Source: Algoriphagus zhangzhouensis (GTDB lineage Bacteria; Bacteroidota; Bacteroidia; Cytophagales; Cyclobacteriaceae). Taken from it: DNA of 64,000 nucleotides. The stretch is taken from contig NZ_FRXN01000005.1 in assembly GCF_900148515.1 (NCBI RefSeq), forward strand, positions 131,186-195,185. The letters run 5' to 3'. Shown piece after piece: positions 45,191-54,564 of the stretch. The position numbers and the translations under genes were made by a program. Each line of letters begins with the position of its first letter. Positions within the stretch are counted from its first letter, which is position 1. Below the pieces are notes generated by a model that had not been told where the DNA came from, did not search any database, and saw only the letters and a list, made by a program, of their open reading frames with translations.

Positions 45191-46399
45191 TTAAAACCAA
45201 AGTAAACTACTATCGCCATAACTCAAGAATCGATAATCTCTTTCCATTGCATCTTGATAGACCATTTTCCAATCATCACCTAGCATGGCTGCGATTAACA
45301 GGACTAAAGTAGTTCCTGGCTGATGGAAATTGGTGATGAGTCCTTCTATCATCTGAAATTGATACCCAGGGAAAATAAAGATCTCCGTAGTTCCCATCAA
45401 TTCTCCGATACCCGTTGAATCCATAAATTCCAAAACGGCTTTTAATGACTCCTTTTTGGAAGGAAGTGCCTTTCTGTCTTCGTAAGGGAATAGCTTTTCG
45501 ATTTTGAAGTCTTTTCCTTTTCCTTCGATAAGCTTCACGCCAAACCAATACAAACTTTCCAAGCTTCTCACAGATGTGGTACCCACCGCAATGGTTTTGC
45601 CTTCCTGTTCCATGCAAAGTTGGATAGTCTCCCGGCTCAAATGAATCTGCTCGCTATGCATGGGATGTTCTGTTACCTTATCAACTTTGATTGGTTGAAA
45701 GGTGCCTGCAGAAACGTGCAAGGTCACTTGAGCTTCCTTGATTCGCTTAGACCGGATTTTTTCAAATACCTCATTGGTGAAATGAAGACCAGCTGTAGGT
45801 GCTGCAACAGCGCCTTCTTTTTTGGAGTAAACCGTTTGGTACCGAGATTTGTCCTCCTCATCTGCCTGACGGTTCAAATAGGGCGGAAGTGGCACTTCAC
45901 CGCTCGCTTCGACTATATCTACGAATGATAAAGAGAAATCAGACCAGCTGAATTCTACTCGTTTTGTTTCTCTTTCGATGATTTTGGCAGAGAGGATAAT
46001 CTCTTTTCCGCGGAAGGGAATACTTCCTTTAAGTATTTCTCCATCTTTCCACTTTCTGGCATTCCCGATCATGCATTCCCATTGGACAGGGTGTTTTGCT
46101 AGCATGATTTCTGGAATGACAGTACTTGGGGAAACTGGCTGCAAAAGGAAAATCTCAATCCTAGCACCTGTTTCTCTTTGGAAAATCAATCTTGCAGGAA
46201 TGACTTTCGTGTCATTATAAACCAAAAGGCTTCCAGACTCTATCAAATCGGGAATATCAAAGAACTGAAGATGTTCGATCTTCCCATTTTTATAGTGAAG
46301 CAGCTTCGAATGATCCCTTTTTTCCAAAGGATATTTAGCGATTCGATCTTCTGGAAGTGTATATTCGTAGTCTCTTAAATTGACGAGAGGCTCTAGCAT
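45191..46399 (-). CDS. queA: S-adenosylmethionine:tRNA ribosyltransferase-isomerase
   Basis: A 402-residue enzyme that adds the epoxycyclopentane precursor of queuosine to preQ1-modified tRNA using S-adenosylmethionine. Family hallmarks: YTLPEDRIAKYPLEKRDHSKLL at the N-terminus, DTKVIPARL, AAPTAGLHFT (about 200) and TTSVRSLESL. It is transcribed divergently from menC over a 66-bp gap that holds a -7-like box for this gene (minus strand 46419-46426). Confidence 0.95.
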   Translation of the reverse strand: MLEPLVNLRDYEYTLPEDRIAKYPLEKRDHSKLLHYKNGKIEHLQFFDIPDLIESGSLLVYNDTKVIPARLIFQRETGARIEIFLLQPVSPSTVIPEIMLAKHPVQWECMIGNARKWKDGEILKGSIPFRGKEIILSAKIIERETKRVEFSWSDFSLSFVDIVEASGEVPLPPYLNRQADEEDKSRYQTVYSKKEGAVAAPTAGLHFTNEVFEKIRSKRIKEAQVTLHVSAGTFQPIKVDKVTEHPMHSEQIHLSRETIQLCMEQEGKTIAVGTTSVRSLESLYWFGVKLIEGKGKDFKIEKLFPYEDRKALPSKKESLKAVLEFMDSTGIGELMGTTEIFIFPGYQFQMIEGLITNFHQPGTTLVLLIAAMLGDDWKMVYQDAMERDYRFLSYGDSSLLWF

Positions 46400-46465
46400 A
46401 ATTTGAGATTTGAAAGGGCAAATATAGCTCCTTCTAATCTTTTGGCCTCTTTTTCCAACATTTGC

Positions 46466-47542
46466 ATGAATACCACCAATCTAAAATTTGAAATTGTACC
46501 TCGCACGCTCCAATTCCGATTTGATGCGGGAACTTCTAGAGGAGTTCTCAGATCTAGAAATATTTGGTGGATAAAAGCTTATGATCTGAATAATCCGGAT
46601 CAAATAGGTTGGGGGGAAGCGGCACCTTTGGTAAAGTTGAGTCCAGACGATAGACCTGATTTTGAAGTACTTTTAAAGGAAATACTGGAAAAGTGCGATG
46701 GGGTTGCTTGGCCAAGTGAAGAGAAAGAGATTCTTTCCTTAATAAAAGAGATTGTTCCTTCCGAATTGCCTTCGATTAGATTTGCTCTGGAAATGGCGGT
46801 TCTGGATTGGGTTCAAGGCGGGAAAAAGCGATTTTTTGAGAATTCATTTTTTGATGAGAAAAAAGCAATCCCGATAAATGGATTGATCTGGATGGGAGAA
46901 AGAGAGTTTATGTTTTCCCAAATCAAAGAGAAATTGGATTCCGGATTCTCCTGTATCAAAATGAAGATTGGTGCGATTGATTTTGAGCAAGAATTGGAAT
47001 TGCTTTCCTACATCAGAAGTCAGTTTTCTGCAGAAGAGATCATTTTGAGAGTGGATGCCAATGGGGCTTTTGCGCCGAATGAGGCTTTGGAGAAGTTGAA
47101 GAGACTATCTGAATTGGAAATTCATAGCATTGAACAGCCGATCAAAGCGGGTCAGTGGGAAGAAATGGCAAGTTTGTGTAAAAAGACTCCTTTGCCCATT
47201 GCACTGGACGAAGAATTAATCGGATGTCAGGATAAAGTTGGACTTCTAGATATGATTCAGCCTCAACATATCATTCTTAAACCAACTTTGGTTGGGGGCT
47301 TTGATGAAAGTCGGATATGGATAGAAAAGGCAGAAAGCCGATCCATCGGATGGTGGATGACTTCTGCCTTAGAAAGTAATATTGGGCTCAATGCCATAGC
47401 GCAATTGACCTCTCAATTCGAGCCTATGATTCCTCAGGGATTAGGAACGGGTAAGCTATATCATAACAATCTAGAATCTCCACTTGAAATTCAATCCGGC
47501 AAATTGGTTTATGGAAACCATGCCTGGGAAACACCTTCCTAA
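46466..47542 (+). CDS. menC: o-Succinylbenzoate synthase (enolase superfamily)
   Basis: A 358-residue enzyme of menaquinone synthesis. ATG 46466 is preferred to the frame's earlier start because it gives the usual N-terminus and leaves the queA promoter free. The acid/base Lys pair region (CIKMKIGA), the metal ligands in RVDANGAF, SIEQPI and ALDEEL, the second catalytic Lys (IILKPTLVGG) and the GLGTGKLYHNN tail are all present. Its stop overlaps the stop of the convergent lactonase gene. Confidence 0.92.
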   Translation: MNTTNLKFEIVPRTLQFRFDAGTSRGVLRSRNIWWIKAYDLNNPDQIGWGEAAPLVKLSPDDRPDFEVLLKEILEKCDGVAWPSEEKEILSLIKEIVPSELPSIRFALEMAVLDWVQGGKKRFFENSFFDEKKAIPINGLIWMGEREFMFSQIKEKLDSGFSCIKMKIGAIDFEQELELLSYIRSQFSAEEIILRVDANGAFAPNEALEKLKRLSELEIHSIEQPIKAGQWEEMASLCKKTPLPIALDEELIGCQDKVGLLDMIQPQHIILKPTLVGGFDESRIWIEKAESRSIGWWMTSALESNIGLNAIAQLTSQFEPMIPQGLGTGKLYHNNLESPLEIQSGKLVYGNHAWETPS

Positions 47543-48675
47543 TTGATAGGGAAAAGGTAAACTGGCTGATTTCCTTTGGTTCGTAGCATAGTTTCCTTCA
47601 ATTCTCCTGTTTCTAAATTTCTATCGAATACAACGATATCACCTGACTTTTGGTGGGCAGAGATCAGGTATTTTCCGTCAGGAGTTAAGTTGAAATTTCT
47701 TGGCATTAATCCTCCTGATGGATAATGTGCAATTAACTCGAAACTTCCATTTTCTCCTTTTCTAAATGCTGAAATGGTATTAGCATCACCTCGATTAGAG
47801 ACATAAACGTTATTGCCATCTGGAGAAACTCGAACTTCGGCAGCTCCTACAGCTCCATCAAATCCATCTTCTAAAAGTGAAAGCCTTTGTTTCGGAGTCA
47901 TTTTTCCATCATTGTAATCAAAGACCTCTACGACTGCTGTCATTTCTTGAACCACATACACCTCTTTTCCATCTGGTGAAAAGGCCAAATGTCTCGGGCC
48001 ATCACCTGGTGTCATTTCTACTTTTTCCTGCAGAGTCAAAGACTCGGGATTCTCAGGATTGAAGTCATAAACGTAAACACCATTGGTTCCCAAATCTGCA
48101 ACCAATACATGTTTTCCTTCTTTATCAAAAGTGGAACTATGCACATGCGGACCTTCCTGTCGATCTGGATTAGTTCCTTTCCCTTCGTGTTGGATGAGCT
48201 GTGAGAAAGTCAATTTCCCCTCTGAATCTACCTTGAATGCAGAGAGACTTCCTCCTGTATAATTGCTCAAAATCAGAAAGTCTTCATTGGGAGAAAGCGC
48301 AATATGGCAAGGGTGATCACCGCCTGTTTCTAATGAGTCAATTAAGGTCAGGTGATTGGAAGATAGATCTCTTTTAAAACTTGCGATTTTCCCTCCTCCT
48401 TTCCCAGCTTCTTCTTGAAGAGAGAAAACAAGTGAGCCTGAATTGTTAGCCAAAACAAAAGAGGGATTTGAAAAGTTAGATACCAGAGTCTTTAAGTTAA
48501 TGGAGTCACTTTCTGGACTTACGGTCAAAAAATCGATTCCTTGTTCAGGTGAATTTGTATAGGTTCCAACCAAAAATTGATAGGTCATAGGAGTTGTTTT
48601 TTCTGTATCTTTTTGTTGTGGAGTGGAGCAGGCAATCAGTCCTGACAGTAGAATAGGAAGAAGAGATTTTTTCAT
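47539..48675 (-). CDS. Lactonase-family seven-bladed beta-propeller lipoprotein
   Basis: A 378-residue protein with a lipoprotein signal (GLIACSTP) and propeller repeats of the type LAFSPDGKEVYVVQE, VRVSPDGNNVYVSN and FNLTPDGKYLISAHQ. It matches the 6-phosphogluconolactonase (Pgl/YbhE) lactonase family, with HVHSSTFDKEGKHVLVADLG near the active site. The export signal suggests a periplasmic or surface lactone or other substrate rather than the pentose-phosphate lactone. It is convergent with menC. Confidence 0.9.
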   Translation of the reverse strand: MKKSLLPILLSGLIACSTPQQKDTEKTTPMTYQFLVGTYTNSPEQGIDFLTVSPESDSINLKTLVSNFSNPSFVLANNSGSLVFSLQEEAGKGGGKIASFKRDLSSNHLTLIDSLETGGDHPCHIALSPNEDFLILSNYTGGSLSAFKVDSEGKLTFSQLIQHEGKGTNPDRQEGPHVHSSTFDKEGKHVLVADLGTNGVYVYDFNPENPESLTLQEKVEMTPGDGPRHLAFSPDGKEVYVVQEMTAVVEVFDYNDGKMTPKQRLSLLEDGFDGAVGAAEVRVSPDGNNVYVSNRGDANTISAFRKGENGSFELIAHYPSGGLMPRNFNLTPDGKYLISAHQKSGDIVVFDRNLETGELKETMLRTKGNQPVYLFPIN

Positions 48676-48844
48676 TCTTAAATATAGGAAATGGAATTCT
48701 ATCTGAATATCTATGCTGTTTAACTCAAATGACTGTTTTGATGAAAAAAATTAATCTTTTTGCTTTAAAATTTAATGAATTGGCAATTTATTGGACAAAA
48801 CGCAATAATTTTATTAATTTGCTAAGCTTTAAACCCTAAACCGA

Positions 48845-51379
48845 ATGTATAAAACCTATGATACGGAAGTCGCCAAGCGATTTACGATTTACAACTCACT
48901 TTTTTTAGATCTTCCTTTCCACGATATCTTTCGAACAGGAACCTTGCTCCCTATTTTGGGAACGGCATGTCAGAAAGGTTTTGAATCAGGAAAGACACCA
49001 CGTGAGATCATTGAGGGATATTTTGAGGAGATGATGCCAAATGGTACTGAAGATGAAAAAAATGATCTGTTATTTCAGATGATTCAGTATGTAGAGCGTC
49101 AGGTGGTACTTTTCGATTCTATCGAAGATGCTGCATACGAAAAGATCAATGATCTGGGAGGAAAAGGTTCTGCAAAGGCTTTAATTACCCGGGCTGAAAG
49201 TGATCATAAAAAAGAGGATCTGATTGAAAAATTAAAGACTTTTTCTGTCAGACTAACCCTGACTGCCCACCCGACTCAATTCTATCCTGGAAGTGTATTG
49301 GGGATCATCACTGATCTAGAAAATGCCATTCGTCAAGATGATTTGGGGCAGATCAATCTTTTGCTCCAGCAATTGGGTAAAACTGGTTTTATCAATAGAG
49401 AAAAACCTAGCCCATTGGAAGAAGCAGTGAGCTTGATATGGTATTTGGAAAATGTCTTTTATCAAAGCATTTCCGATATCATGTTTCGTCTCCTGACTAG
49501 TTTGAATCAACCACTTCATACTTGGGAAAATCCGGGGCTTCTAAAAGTTGGTTTTTGGCCAGGTGGAGATAGAGATGGTAACCCATTTGTAACACATAGC
49601 ACTACGGTTGAAGTTGCTGAAAAGCTGAAAAAATCTGTATTGAGGTGTTACTATCGAGATATTAGAAAGTTGAGAAGAAGAATGACTTTCAGCCATGTGG
49701 AGGAAATCATTGTAAAGGCTTTAAAAGGTATTTATTCAACTCTTTTCGAAGATAAACCTGTTTATAAAAACAAGGAAGAATTATTGGATGATTTGCTTCA
49801 AGCCAGAGAAGCCTTGATCAAATACCATAATGGCTTGTTTTTGGAGCTATTAGATGAGTTTATTCTTAAAGTAAAGATATTCGGATTCCATTTTGGCTAC
49901 ATGGATATGCGTCAAGATAGTCGTAAGCATGATAGTCTTTGGGAAGAAATTTTCAAGATCAAAGGGATTGAATTGGCGGAAACAGAACCAGAGCAAATTG
50001 AGCAGGTTTTAGCTATTCAAAGTCTACCTGATCTTCCTTATTTCAAAGATGAATTCCACAAGGAAATGCTTCAGTCTTTTGGAGCGATTGAGAAAGTTCA
50101 AGAAGCCAACGGTGAAGATGTTTTGCATCGCTATATCATCTCAAACTGTCAATCAGCCAAACATCTTTTAGAGGTATTTAAATTGGCTCAATTGACTTTA
50201 GGGGAAGGAAAGCAAAACTTGACTTTGGATGTTGTGCCTCTATTTGAGACAATTGATGACTTGGCGGAAGCTCCAGAAATCATGGATTGGCTTTACAAAC
50301 TTCCAGTTTATAAAAAGCATTTGGCCTCAAGAGGAAATAAGCAAACAATCATGTTGGGATTCTCTGATGGAACTAAAGATGGTGGATATTTGAAAGCCAA
50401 CTGGTCAATCCTGAGAGCAAAAGAGGAACTGACCAGAGTTTCCAAAGACAATGGAATTGAAGTCGTCTTCTTTGACGGTAGAGGTGGGCCTCCTGCTCGT
50501 GGTGGAGGAAATATGCACAACTTCTATGCTTCTTTGGGTGAAAAAGTAGAGAACTCTGAGATTCAGGTTACCATTCAGGGACAGACTATTTCTGCAAACT
50601 ATGGCAAGCAAGCTTCTTGTATATACAATTTTGAGCAACTATTGAGTGCCGGATTGGAGAATCATTTGTACTCAGATGCGGAGAGAAACCTTTCCCAAAC
50701 CCAGCGCGATTTGATTGAAGAGTTGGCGAATTTGGGGTATGAGTCTTACAAAGATTTCAAAAACCATCCGAAGTTTGTTCCATATCTTGAGCATGTTACT
50801 CCTTTGAAATATTTTGGCAAAACCAATATCGGATCTAGACCTTTGAAAAGAGGGAAAGGTGAAGGATTAAAGTTTGAGGATTTGAGGGCTATTCCATTTG
50901 TGGGTTCTTGGGCTCAGATGAAGCAAAACATTCCGGGTTACTACGGAGTAGGATCTGCAATTGAAGTGATGGAGAAGGCGGGAAGAACAGAAGAACTTCA
51001 AAAATTGTATCAGGATAGTCTATTTTTCAGAACCCTTTTGGGTAACTCCATGCAGTCTTTGAACAAGTGTTTCTACCCAGCGACTTCTTATTTGAAAGAG
51101 AACAAGGAGTACGGTGGTTTTTGGGAGCTAATGTTTGAAGAATATGAGAGATCTGTTCAAAAGTTGAAGGAAATTTCCCAACTGGACGAATTGATGGGAG
51201 ATAGTAAAATGATTAAAACTTCCATAGCTATTCGGGAGAAAATCGTTCTTCCATTGATCACTATTCAACAATATGCAATTCAAACAATGTTGGAAGAAGG
51301 TAAAAGTAAAGAAGTCCTTCAAAAGCTGATTCTAAGAAGTATGTTTGGAATCATCAATGCAGCTAGAAATGCTGCTTAA
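48845..51379 (+). CDS. ppc: Phosphoenolpyruvate carboxylase
   Basis: An 844-residue enzyme that makes oxaloacetate from phosphoenolpyruvate and bicarbonate. Motifs: LTLTAHPTQFYPGS (catalytic His142), FWPGGDRDGNPFVT, MLGFSDGTKDGGYLKANW, FFDGRGGPPARGGGNMHN and IQGQTISANYG. The C-terminus ends FGIINAARNAA instead of the NTG ending nearly universal in the family, which forms part of the active site. A weak promoter (TTGG-N20-TTAATTTG) may lie at 48780-48811. A bidirectional terminator follows. Confidence 0.93.
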   Translation: MYKTYDTEVAKRFTIYNSLFLDLPFHDIFRTGTLLPILGTACQKGFESGKTPREIIEGYFEEMMPNGTEDEKNDLLFQMIQYVERQVVLFDSIEDAAYEKINDLGGKGSAKALITRAESDHKKEDLIEKLKTFSVRLTLTAHPTQFYPGSVLGIITDLENAIRQDDLGQINLLLQQLGKTGFINREKPSPLEEAVSLIWYLENVFYQSISDIMFRLLTSLNQPLHTWENPGLLKVGFWPGGDRDGNPFVTHSTTVEVAEKLKKSVLRCYYRDIRKLRRRMTFSHVEEIIVKALKGIYSTLFEDKPVYKNKEELLDDLLQAREALIKYHNGLFLELLDEFILKVKIFGFHFGYMDMRQDSRKHDSLWEEIFKIKGIELAETEPEQIEQVLAIQSLPDLPYFKDEFHKEMLQSFGAIEKVQEANGEDVLHRYIISNCQSAKHLLEVFKLAQLTLGEGKQNLTLDVVPLFETIDDLAEAPEIMDWLYKLPVYKKHLASRGNKQTIMLGFSDGTKDGGYLKANWSILRAKEELTRVSKDNGIEVVFFDGRGGPPARGGGNMHNFYASLGEKVENSEIQVTIQGQTISANYGKQASCIYNFEQLLSAGLENHLYSDAERNLSQTQRDLIEELANLGYESYKDFKNHPKFVPYLEHVTPLKYFGKTNIGSRPLKRGKGEGLKFEDLRAIPFVGSWAQMKQNIPGYYGVGSAIEVMEKAGRTEELQKLYQDSLFFRTLLGNSMQSLNKCFYPATSYLKENKEYGGFWELMFEEYERSVQKLKEISQLDELMGDSKMIKTSIAIREKIVLPLITIQQYAIQTMLEEGKSKEVLQKLILRSMFGIINAARNAA

Positions 51380-51407
51380 GTAAGAGTTTAATATTCTGCT
51401 CATAAAT

Positions 51408-51440
51408 AAAAATGGTCCCGGAATTTCCGGGACCATTTTT
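51408..51440. terminator. Bidirectional terminator between ppc and the 51459 gene
   Basis: A perfect 14-bp stem (51408-51421 with 51427-51440, loop aattt) has T-rich DNA on both sides, serving convergent genes. Confidence 0.9.
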
Positions 51441-51458
51441 TTATTGTTTTTCTTTCGA

Positions 51459-52094
51459 TTACTCTTTGATGATCAAGCCATCTTTGATCAATTGGCTTAC
51501 AATCGTTTCAGAGAATGTCTTGGAGAATGTCTCAATAGAAGCTGGATTCGTAGTTTCAGATTGAGAAGACCAAACTAGCTCTTCGGTTTCTGCATCATAT
51601 AGATTGGCCTCTAAGTAATAGTTTTTGTCAGTTGTATAATAACCTGGATCATACATCACTGGGTTATAGTAACTATAATATCCCCAGAAACGGCCATAGT
51701 ATCCATATCCCATTGGAGAATACATAGTAGTGCCAGGTACATATCTTGTTTCATTGGTCTGGTCCAAAACAGCTACTGTCAAAATAGCATCGCTTCCCAA
51801 GGCTTTGATTTTTTGTAGCACTTCATTTTTGTCCACTCCACTGGTTTTGAAACCCGGAGGTAAAATATTGAAGCTGCTTTGGGCATTTACTCCTTTTTCA
51901 TTGAGCAAATTGTCCAAATCTTGTTCTACAGTTTGTCTTGCCAAAATATTTTCGGTCAAAGCTGTGACAAAAATATCTTCATAGCCCGTAGTAGACATAC
52001 TTGGGCTGGTCCAAGAACCCAAAATTTTCACACTTGGGGAACATGATCCCAAGACGATAAGAGTGAAAGCAAATAGTGTTGAAAGCCTTCTCAT
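51459..52094 (-). CDS. Hypothetical lipoprotein with aromatic-rich insert
   Basis: A 211-residue protein with a lipoprotein signal (LGSCSPS). A beta-rich core of the DUF4136-related type is interrupted by a Tyr/Gly/Phe-rich stretch (YYGRFWGYYSYYNP, about 128-141). The core includes YEDIFVTALTENILARQTVEQDL and LGSDAILTVAVLDQTNE. It is the last gene of a five-gene envelope cluster. Confidence 0.72.
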   Translation of the reverse strand: MRRLSTLFAFTLIVLGSCSPSVKILGSWTSPSMSTTGYEDIFVTALTENILARQTVEQDLDNLLNEKGVNAQSSFNILPPGFKTSGVDKNEVLQKIKALGSDAILTVAVLDQTNETRYVPGTTMYSPMGYGYYGRFWGYYSYYNPVMYDPGYYTTDKNYYLEANLYDAETEELVWSSQSETTNPASIETFSKTFSETIVSQLIKDGLIIKE

Positions 52095-52112
52095 TGTTTT
52101 TTGTTTAAGTGT

Positions 52113-52658
52113 TTATTTATCAAGTTTTTTAAATAAAAGATCAACAGCACTATCTATGGTGGCTGGAGTGTTTTTGGCTTTGTTTGGAAGTGCTCTATCA
52201 ATAGTCCCAACCCAAACAGCTTGATTTATTTTTTTGTCAACCAAGTGCATCGTTAAGCTGCCTTTTTGATAGGTCCCAACGGGTACTTCTTGGACTTTCC
52301 AGGTATAGTTTCTTTGACCAGTATACATGAAGGGATCAGTTGCTAAGCTAGTTTCCCTAGTTTGAACTTTTTCCTCGACAGTAATTCCTAGATTTACCAA
52401 TAATTCAGGATTGCTACTGGTTTGGCTTAGTCCATTTTCAGCCATTTTTTTTGCAATAGCTTCTTTTATGTATTCGATGTTTTGCTCGAATTCAGGCTTT
52501 CCGGTATTTTCTGCATCGACTTTCACAAAGTCAAATGAATGATAATTTCCTAAGTTGAAATCCGAATATAAATCCTTGTCTACCGCTACTGGGCCTGAGC
52601 CGCAAGAGACTAAAATAAGCCCAATAAGAAACGAAAAGAAGATTGATGCTGCTTTCAT
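52113..52658 (-). CDS. DUF4136 lipoprotein
   Basis: A 181-residue protein with a lipoprotein signal (LILVSCGSG). The DUF4136 pattern is clear: YSDFNLGNYHSFDFV, IKEAIAKKMAENGL, PELLVNLGI, SLTMHLVDKKINQAVWVGTIDRAL and a closing DSAVDLLFKKL. Envelope role unknown. Neighbours encode another DUF4136 lipoprotein and a barrel. Confidence 0.88.
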   Translation of the reverse strand: MKAASIFFSFLIGLILVSCGSGPVAVDKDLYSDFNLGNYHSFDFVKVDAENTGKPEFEQNIEYIKEAIAKKMAENGLSQTSSNPELLVNLGITVEEKVQTRETSLATDPFMYTGQRNYTWKVQEVPVGTYQKGSLTMHLVDKKINQAVWVGTIDRALPNKAKNTPATIDSAVDLLFKKLDK

Positions 52659-52713
52659 AGTATTTAATTGAACTGATATAAGTTAGATACTTTTGAGCAA
52701 TTTACTGCTTGAT

Positions 52714-53307
52714 TTACCTCAAGAAGACTAAGCCAACATTGATCCCTAGATTGGATTGTCCGTTCAAATCAGTACTCTCAAAAGAGTTATAATACTTTAC
52801 TCCCAATTTGAAGGCAACCTGTGGGGAAGGCTCGATCATGATTCCTGCTTCTGGTCTCAAAGCAAATTGCCAATGTGTGTTTTCAGAAGTGAAAATCCCC
52901 ATATCGACCCTTCTTTTCTGAGCCATGGTACCTAGTCCCACTCCTACATAAGGCTTGATTTCCCCCTCAGTAATTGGAAAATAGGTTCCTGTAATCAAGA
53001 TTGGATATGCATATTGGTAACGATATTGAATCCCTGATAAAGATGCGGATCCCTCAGTATAAACTTTGTTTTCCTCTCTTTTATAAAGGGTGGTATGACC
53101 GATTTCACCACCGATTGCAAACTGAGGCTTAATAAATCTTTGATATTCCAGATTGATGCCACGAATACCAGTTTGATCTATAAAGTCTGCTGTTTTGCCC
53201 ATTGGGACAGTTACCGGGATTTCTATCGTAAATGCGGAATGTTGGGCTTTCGCCAGTCCAAGGCTAGCAAAAACCAAAAGGATGCTTATATAAAGTGTCT
53301 TTTTCAT
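52714..53307 (-). CDS. Outer-membrane beta-barrel protein
   Basis: A 197-residue protein with a signal peptide (cleavage at LAKAQH) and alternating hydrophobic/polar strands with the small-barrel look of OmpA-like transmembrane domains: PQFAIGGEIGHTTLY, PILITGTYFP, KPYVGVGLGTMAQKRR and the closing LGINVGLVFLR ending in Arg. It lies between two DUF4136 lipoprotein genes. Confidence 0.8.
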   Translation of the reverse strand: MKKTLYISILLVFASLGLAKAQHSAFTIEIPVTVPMGKTADFIDQTGIRGINLEYQRFIKPQFAIGGEIGHTTLYKREENKVYTEGSASLSGIQYRYQYAYPILITGTYFPITEGEIKPYVGVGLGTMAQKRRVDMGIFTSENTHWQFALRPEAGIMIEPSPQVAFKLGVKYYNSFESTDLNGQSNLGINVGLVFLR

Positions 53308-53309
53308 GA

Positions 53310-53957
53310 TTATTTAGCCAAATAAGGAGATTGAGTGAATGCCTGATTAATGCTGTTGTTAATTCGGGTTGCAACTTGATCTTTACTTCCTTCAAGTAGC
53401 CCGTTCATTACTCCTGTCCAGATAACAGGGATTTGGTCAGCAGCGTTGATTCCTTCTGGCTGAGTCATTTGCAAAAAGACGGTTCCAGTTCTAATTCTGG
53501 AAACCTGTGGAGGATAATATCCTGGATAATACCAGCCCCATCCAGTTCCCCATCCTGGATACCACCAATTCCAGTACCACCAATCGTAATAGAAGTACAA
53601 TTGATCAGTCTGCATGGCAGAAGGAAGAACGATTAAATCAGGATTAGCACTTTTATCAACTTCTGTATAACCCAGTGAATTCATATTTGAACGAATTGAA
53701 TTCAAAATAGTAACCGAATATGCAGGGTCAATGTATTCAGGTTCATCTCCTGGTTCTCCATCCACAATTTCTTCAGTGATTTTCACCACCTGATCAGGTA
53801 GCGCGTAGGTGTTTTGTGAAGAAAAGACAAAATCAGGGTCATGGTTTGTATATACGATGTCTAATTCATCAATGTATTCTGCTCCTTCTGGAGTACAGGA
53901 AGTGATCATCCCTAGAGCCAATACTCCAAGCAGCATTTTGTGGTAAATTTTGAGCAT
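53310..53957 (-). CDS. DUF4136 lipoprotein with aromatic-rich insert
   Basis: A 215-residue protein with a lipoprotein signal (MITSCTPE). DUF4136-type strands (YTNHDPDFVFSSQNTYALPD, ILNSIRSNMNSLGYTEV, PDLIVLPSA) flank a Trp/Tyr/Gly-rich stretch (YYDWWYWNWWYPGWG, about 122-136). Its end is 2 nt from the barrel gene downstream. Confidence 0.85.
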   Translation of the reverse strand: MLKIYHKMLLGVLALGMITSCTPEGAEYIDELDIVYTNHDPDFVFSSQNTYALPDQVVKITEEIVDGEPGDEPEYIDPAYSVTILNSIRSNMNSLGYTEVDKSANPDLIVLPSAMQTDQLYFYYDWWYWNWWYPGWGTGWGWYYPGYYPPQVSRIRTGTVFLQMTQPEGINAADQIPVIWTGVMNGLLEGSKDQVATRINNSINQAFTQSPYLAK

Positions 53958-53975
53958 AGTTTAATTTTAGTTGTG

Positions 53976-54443
53976 TTAGTTTTCTTCAATAAATGGCAGC
54001 TCCTGCTGCATTTGATTTCTTATGGTATTGTGGATGTAGATATCTATTTGTAAGAATTTTGCAGCGTCTTTTGCTGAGGTGGCTTTTTTGAATTTTTTGA
54101 AATAGGATTGGTGAAGTTTACTCAATGCCACATCATTTTTCAGGCTTCTTTTAGCCAAATCATCTGCTTCATCTTCACCCATGGAGTCTAGATTTTCTAG
54201 GTAATCGTTGATGATTACAATCCTTTCTCTAGCCAAAAGCTGTCGATCAGCTTCATATTCTTGATAAACTTTCCAAAAGGTAGAAGCACTTGATCCTGGC
54301 AAATCCATGTAGGCCTCTACTAGTTGGCGTTTACCCATACCGAATTCTGCTTGAATCAATGTGATTTCATCATTGATGTCCTGTGCTAAAATAGACCCAG
54401 AGATTAGGATGAAAAGTCCTAAAAAGAATAGATGCTTTTTCAT
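53976..54443 (-). CDS. Small periplasmic helical protein (Spy/CpxP-like)
   Basis: A 155-residue protein with a signal peptide (cleavage SILAQD). The mature part is almost all helix and charged: FWKVYQEYEADRQLLARERIVIINDYLENL and AAKFLQIDIYIHNTIRNQMQQELPFI. Spy/CpxP-like or 'sensor of ECF sigma' proteins have this look. It appears to be the first gene of the DUF4136 cluster. Confidence 0.65.
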   Translation of the reverse strand: MKKHLFFLGLFILISGSILAQDINDEITLIQAEFGMGKRQLVEAYMDLPGSSASTFWKVYQEYEADRQLLARERIVIINDYLENLDSMGEDEADDLAKRSLKNDVALSKLHQSYFKKFKKATSAKDAAKFLQIDIYIHNTIRNQMQQELPFIEEN

Positions 54444-54564
54444 ATCAAGTAAATTTGAAGTGAAAACTAAAATACTTAAATAGGTTGTGTAAAAATTTTA
54501 AATCTTTTCTTGTAAAGATTTAATAAAAGTAAACTTTAACAGATAAAATACCTGCTTTTTTAAC

